Assembly (NCBI GenBank): GCA_030043575.1
Contig: JASHXK010000353.1
Coordinates: forward strand, 1-8,787
Direction: 5' to 3'
Length of the DNA stretch: 8,787 nucleotides
DNA from: Terriglobales bacterium
GTDB taxonomy: Bacteria; Acidobacteriota; Terriglobia; Terriglobales; Acidobacteriaceae
Part shown: positions 7,687 to 8,787 of the stretch, piece after piece
How the letters are laid out: the number at the start of each line of letters is the position of its first letter
Numbering within the stretch: the first letter of the stretch is position 1
The notes under the pieces: model-generated
What the model saw: the letters and a program-made list of their open reading frames with translations, nothing else
What the model was told of the DNA's origin: nothing
Databases searched by the model: none
Made by a program: the position numbers and the translations under genes

Positions 7687-7725
7687 AGAAGTTTGCTTCG
7701 AGCAGTCGTGCCCTGTGCGAAGTGA

Positions 7726-7782
7726 GCTGGTAGCTTGAGAGCTCGAAGCTCGCGGCTAATTGCTGGTTGCTAATTGCTTCTT
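7726..7782 (+). repeat. Degenerate 7-bp tandem array (GCTNNNN, eight units)
   Basis: GCT begins at 7726, 7733, 7741, 7748, 7755, 7762, 7769 and 7776, a strict 7-bp period broken by one inserted base. The units read GCTGGTA, GCTTGAGA, GCTCGAA, GCTCGCG, GCTAATT, GCTGGTT, GCTAATT, GCTTCTT. Two 14-bp super-units (7755-7768 and 7769-7782) share GCTAATTGCT. The array lies in the leader of the DsbA-like gene, between its promoter and its ribosome binding site. It resembles the heptanucleotide STRR repeats described in cyanobacteria in period only, not in sequence. Confidence 0.75.
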
Positions 7783-7785
7783 CTT

Positions 7786-7792
7786 GAAAGGA
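7786..7792 (+). promoter_or_regulatory. Ribosome binding site of the DsbA-like gene
   Basis: GAAAGGA ends 3 nt before the ATG at 7796. It selects 7796 over an in-frame TTG-type start at 7760, which would read through the tandem array and place extra residues before the signal peptide. Confidence 0.65.
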
Positions 7793-7795
7793 CCC

Positions 7796-8716
7796 ATGAA
7801 CCATCGTCTGCGCGCCTTCCTGACTGTGAGTTTGTTTATCGCCGGCCTATACGCCACTGCTCAGAACTCTGCCCCAGCAAGTTCGGCTGCCAGCAGCAAA
7901 GCCGCTCCTGGCTCCGGCGCGAATGCTTCTGTCCCCAGCGAGGCCACGGTCGATGCGTTCTTGAAGAAGATGTTCGGCTGGAATCAGGATTTGACCTGGA
8001 AGGTCGAGGAGATCAAGCCCTCCGAGGCGGCTGGGATCTCAGAAGCGACCGTCGTGTTTAACACGCCCAGAGGACCGCAGATCGCGCGCTTCTACATCAC
8101 CGCTGACCAAAAATACACTTTCATGGCGGACTTACTTCCCTTCGGAGCCGATCCTTTCGCGGAAGCGCGCCTGCTACTGCAGGCCGCAAATGGACCGGTG
8201 CACGGACCGAAGGACGCGACCACGACCATTGTGGAGTTCGGAGATCTCGAGTGTCCCGCTTGCAAGGCGGCACAGCCCAATGTCACCAAACTGATGGAGG
8301 AAGAGCCCAAAGTAAAGCTGATCTTCCAGAACTATCCATTGCCGCAACACAAATGGGCAATGACTGCTGCGAAGTACCTGGATTGTCTGGGCCGTCAGAA
8401 CAACGATGCGGCGTCGAAGTTTATCGCCACCACCTATGACCACCAGTCGGAGATCACAGAGCAGAACGTCGAGCCGATGCTGAAGGGCTATGTGAAAGAT
8501 GCGGGTGGCGATCCTGATGCCGTTGCGGCTTGCGCAAGCAAACCGGAAACCGAGAAGCGCGTTCGCGACTCGATGGCGCTGGGAGATAAGCTGGATGTCA
8601 GCAGCACTCCAACTTTCTTCATCAATGGCCGCAAGCTGGTTGGGTTCTCCACTAATAGCACTCCCTACGACGCGGTCAAAGCGATGGTGGATTTCGATTT
8701 GGCGAACCCAAAGTAA
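7796..8716 (+). CDS. Secreted DsbA/thioredoxin-fold (Thioredoxin_4-type) disulfide oxidoreductase
   Basis: The protein has 306 residues. It begins with a Sec signal peptide (MNHRLRAFLTVSLFIAGLYATAQ, cleavage near residue 22). A Ser/Ala/Gly-rich linker (24-48) follows. Residues 49-130 form an extra N-terminal domain with FLKKMFGWNQDLTWKVEEIKPSE and FYITADQKYTFMADLLPFG; in position it is analogous to the N-terminal domain of DsbC-like proteins, but I do not recognise its family. The thioredoxin-like domain (about 138-300) carries the redox motif CPAC (Cys153 and Cys156) after VEFGDLE, and the cis-proline loop SSTPTFFING (Pro272). Cys197 and Cys246 in the helical insert may form a structural disulfide, as in some DsbA/BdbD relatives. 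The expected role is making or rearranging disulfides in exported proteins. No DsbB-like membrane partner is nearby. The gene has its own promoter and leader, and converges on a thiolase gene with 8 bp between stops. Confidence 0.92.
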   Translation: MNHRLRAFLTVSLFIAGLYATAQNSAPASSAASSKAAPGSGANASVPSEATVDAFLKKMFGWNQDLTWKVEEIKPSEAAGISEATVVFNTPRGPQIARFYITADQKYTFMADLLPFGADPFAEARLLLQAANGPVHGPKDATTTIVEFGDLECPACKAAQPNVTKLMEEEPKVKLIFQNYPLPQHKWAMTAAKYLDCLGRQNNDAASKFIATTYDHQSEITEQNVEPMLKGYVKDAGGDPDAVAACASKPETEKRVRDSMALGDKLDVSSTPTFFINGRKLVGFSTNSTPYDAVKAMVDFDLANPK

Positions 8717-8724
8717 TCCCCGCG

Positions 8725-8787
8725 CTAGACGCGTTCCAGAACCATCGCGATTCCTTGTCCAACTCCGATGCACATGGTGCAGAGGCC
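8725..8787 (-). CDS. C-terminus of an acetyl-CoA acetyltransferase (thiolase), partial
   Basis: Read on the minus strand, the right edge encodes 20 residues and a TAG stop (8725-8727). The sequence includes LCTMCIGVGQGIAM and ends in VLERV. This is the typical C-terminus of biosynthetic/degradative thiolases, and the Cys of the CIGxGxG motif corresponds to the second active-site cysteine that acts as general base. The enzyme condenses or cleaves acyl-CoA units in fatty-acid, PHB or mevalonate-type metabolism. The rest of the gene lies outside the window, so the subfamily cannot be fixed. Confidence 0.85.
   Translation of the reverse strand, partial: GLCTMCIGVGQGIAMVLERV

Noticed and set aside
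7760..7795. Alternative start of the DsbA-like protein at 7760
   Set aside because: It would be encoded by the tandem array. The ATG at 7796 has a ribosome binding site and begins the signal peptide.
8721..8733. CGCG-CTAGA-CGCG mini-hairpin at the convergent gene ends
   Set aside because: It has only a 4-bp stem and no T-tract on either side, so it is not a credible terminator.

Overview
The window looks like ordinary chromosomal DNA from a GC-rich Acidobacteriota bacterium (Terriglobia/Koribacter-like). This rests on gene content, protein style and intergenic repeat character; no rRNA or other taxonomic marker is present. Seven complete genes and one partial gene lie on the + strand. One gene fragment on the - strand enters from the right edge. 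There are no RNA genes, CRISPR arrays or transposase genes.

Layout. Positions 1-303 are the lysine/alanine/proline-rich C-terminal tail of a protein that starts upstream. A 161-bp MITE-like element follows (358-518), with 23-bp perfect terminal inverted repeats and an 8-bp target duplication. It sits 10 bp upstream of the start of a small secreted DUF1579-like protein (529-1053). Next are a single-domain CheY-like response regulator (1219-1596), a palindrome-rich AT island (about 1630-1730), and a YdjC/ChbG-type deacetylase of the HpnK kind (1767-2657). A two-gene operon follows: a GHMP-family sugar kinase resembling heptose-7-phosphate kinase HddA (2850-3917), then, 2 bp later, a CPBP/Rce1-like membrane protease (3920-4825). 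After that come a secreted protein of unknown function with a possible BamE-like domain (4897-5916), glutamine-dependent NAD+ synthetase NadE (6011-7660), and a secreted DsbA/thioredoxin-like protein (7796-8716). The C-terminus of a thiolase (8725-8787, - strand) converges on the last gene, with 8 bp between the two stop codons.

How the genes fit together. Apart from the kinase-protease pair, each gene seems to be transcribed on its own, and the functions are a mix of housekeeping (NAD synthesis, thiolase), envelope (three signal-peptide proteins, one membrane protease, one carbohydrate-type deacetylase) and signalling. I see no multi-gene pathway and no clear new system. The most noteworthy signals are non-coding: (i) the MITE that has cut one gene off from its ancestral upstream region; (ii) a degenerate 7-bp tandem array (GCTNNNN, eight units) in the leader of the DsbA-like gene; (iii) two GTG-start genes (hpnK-like and nadE) whose -10-like hexamer ends exactly 6 nt before the start codon, which suggests leaderless mRNAs; and (iv) three copies of a GATTTTCTTAC-type motif about three helical turns apart upstream of the hpnK-like gene.
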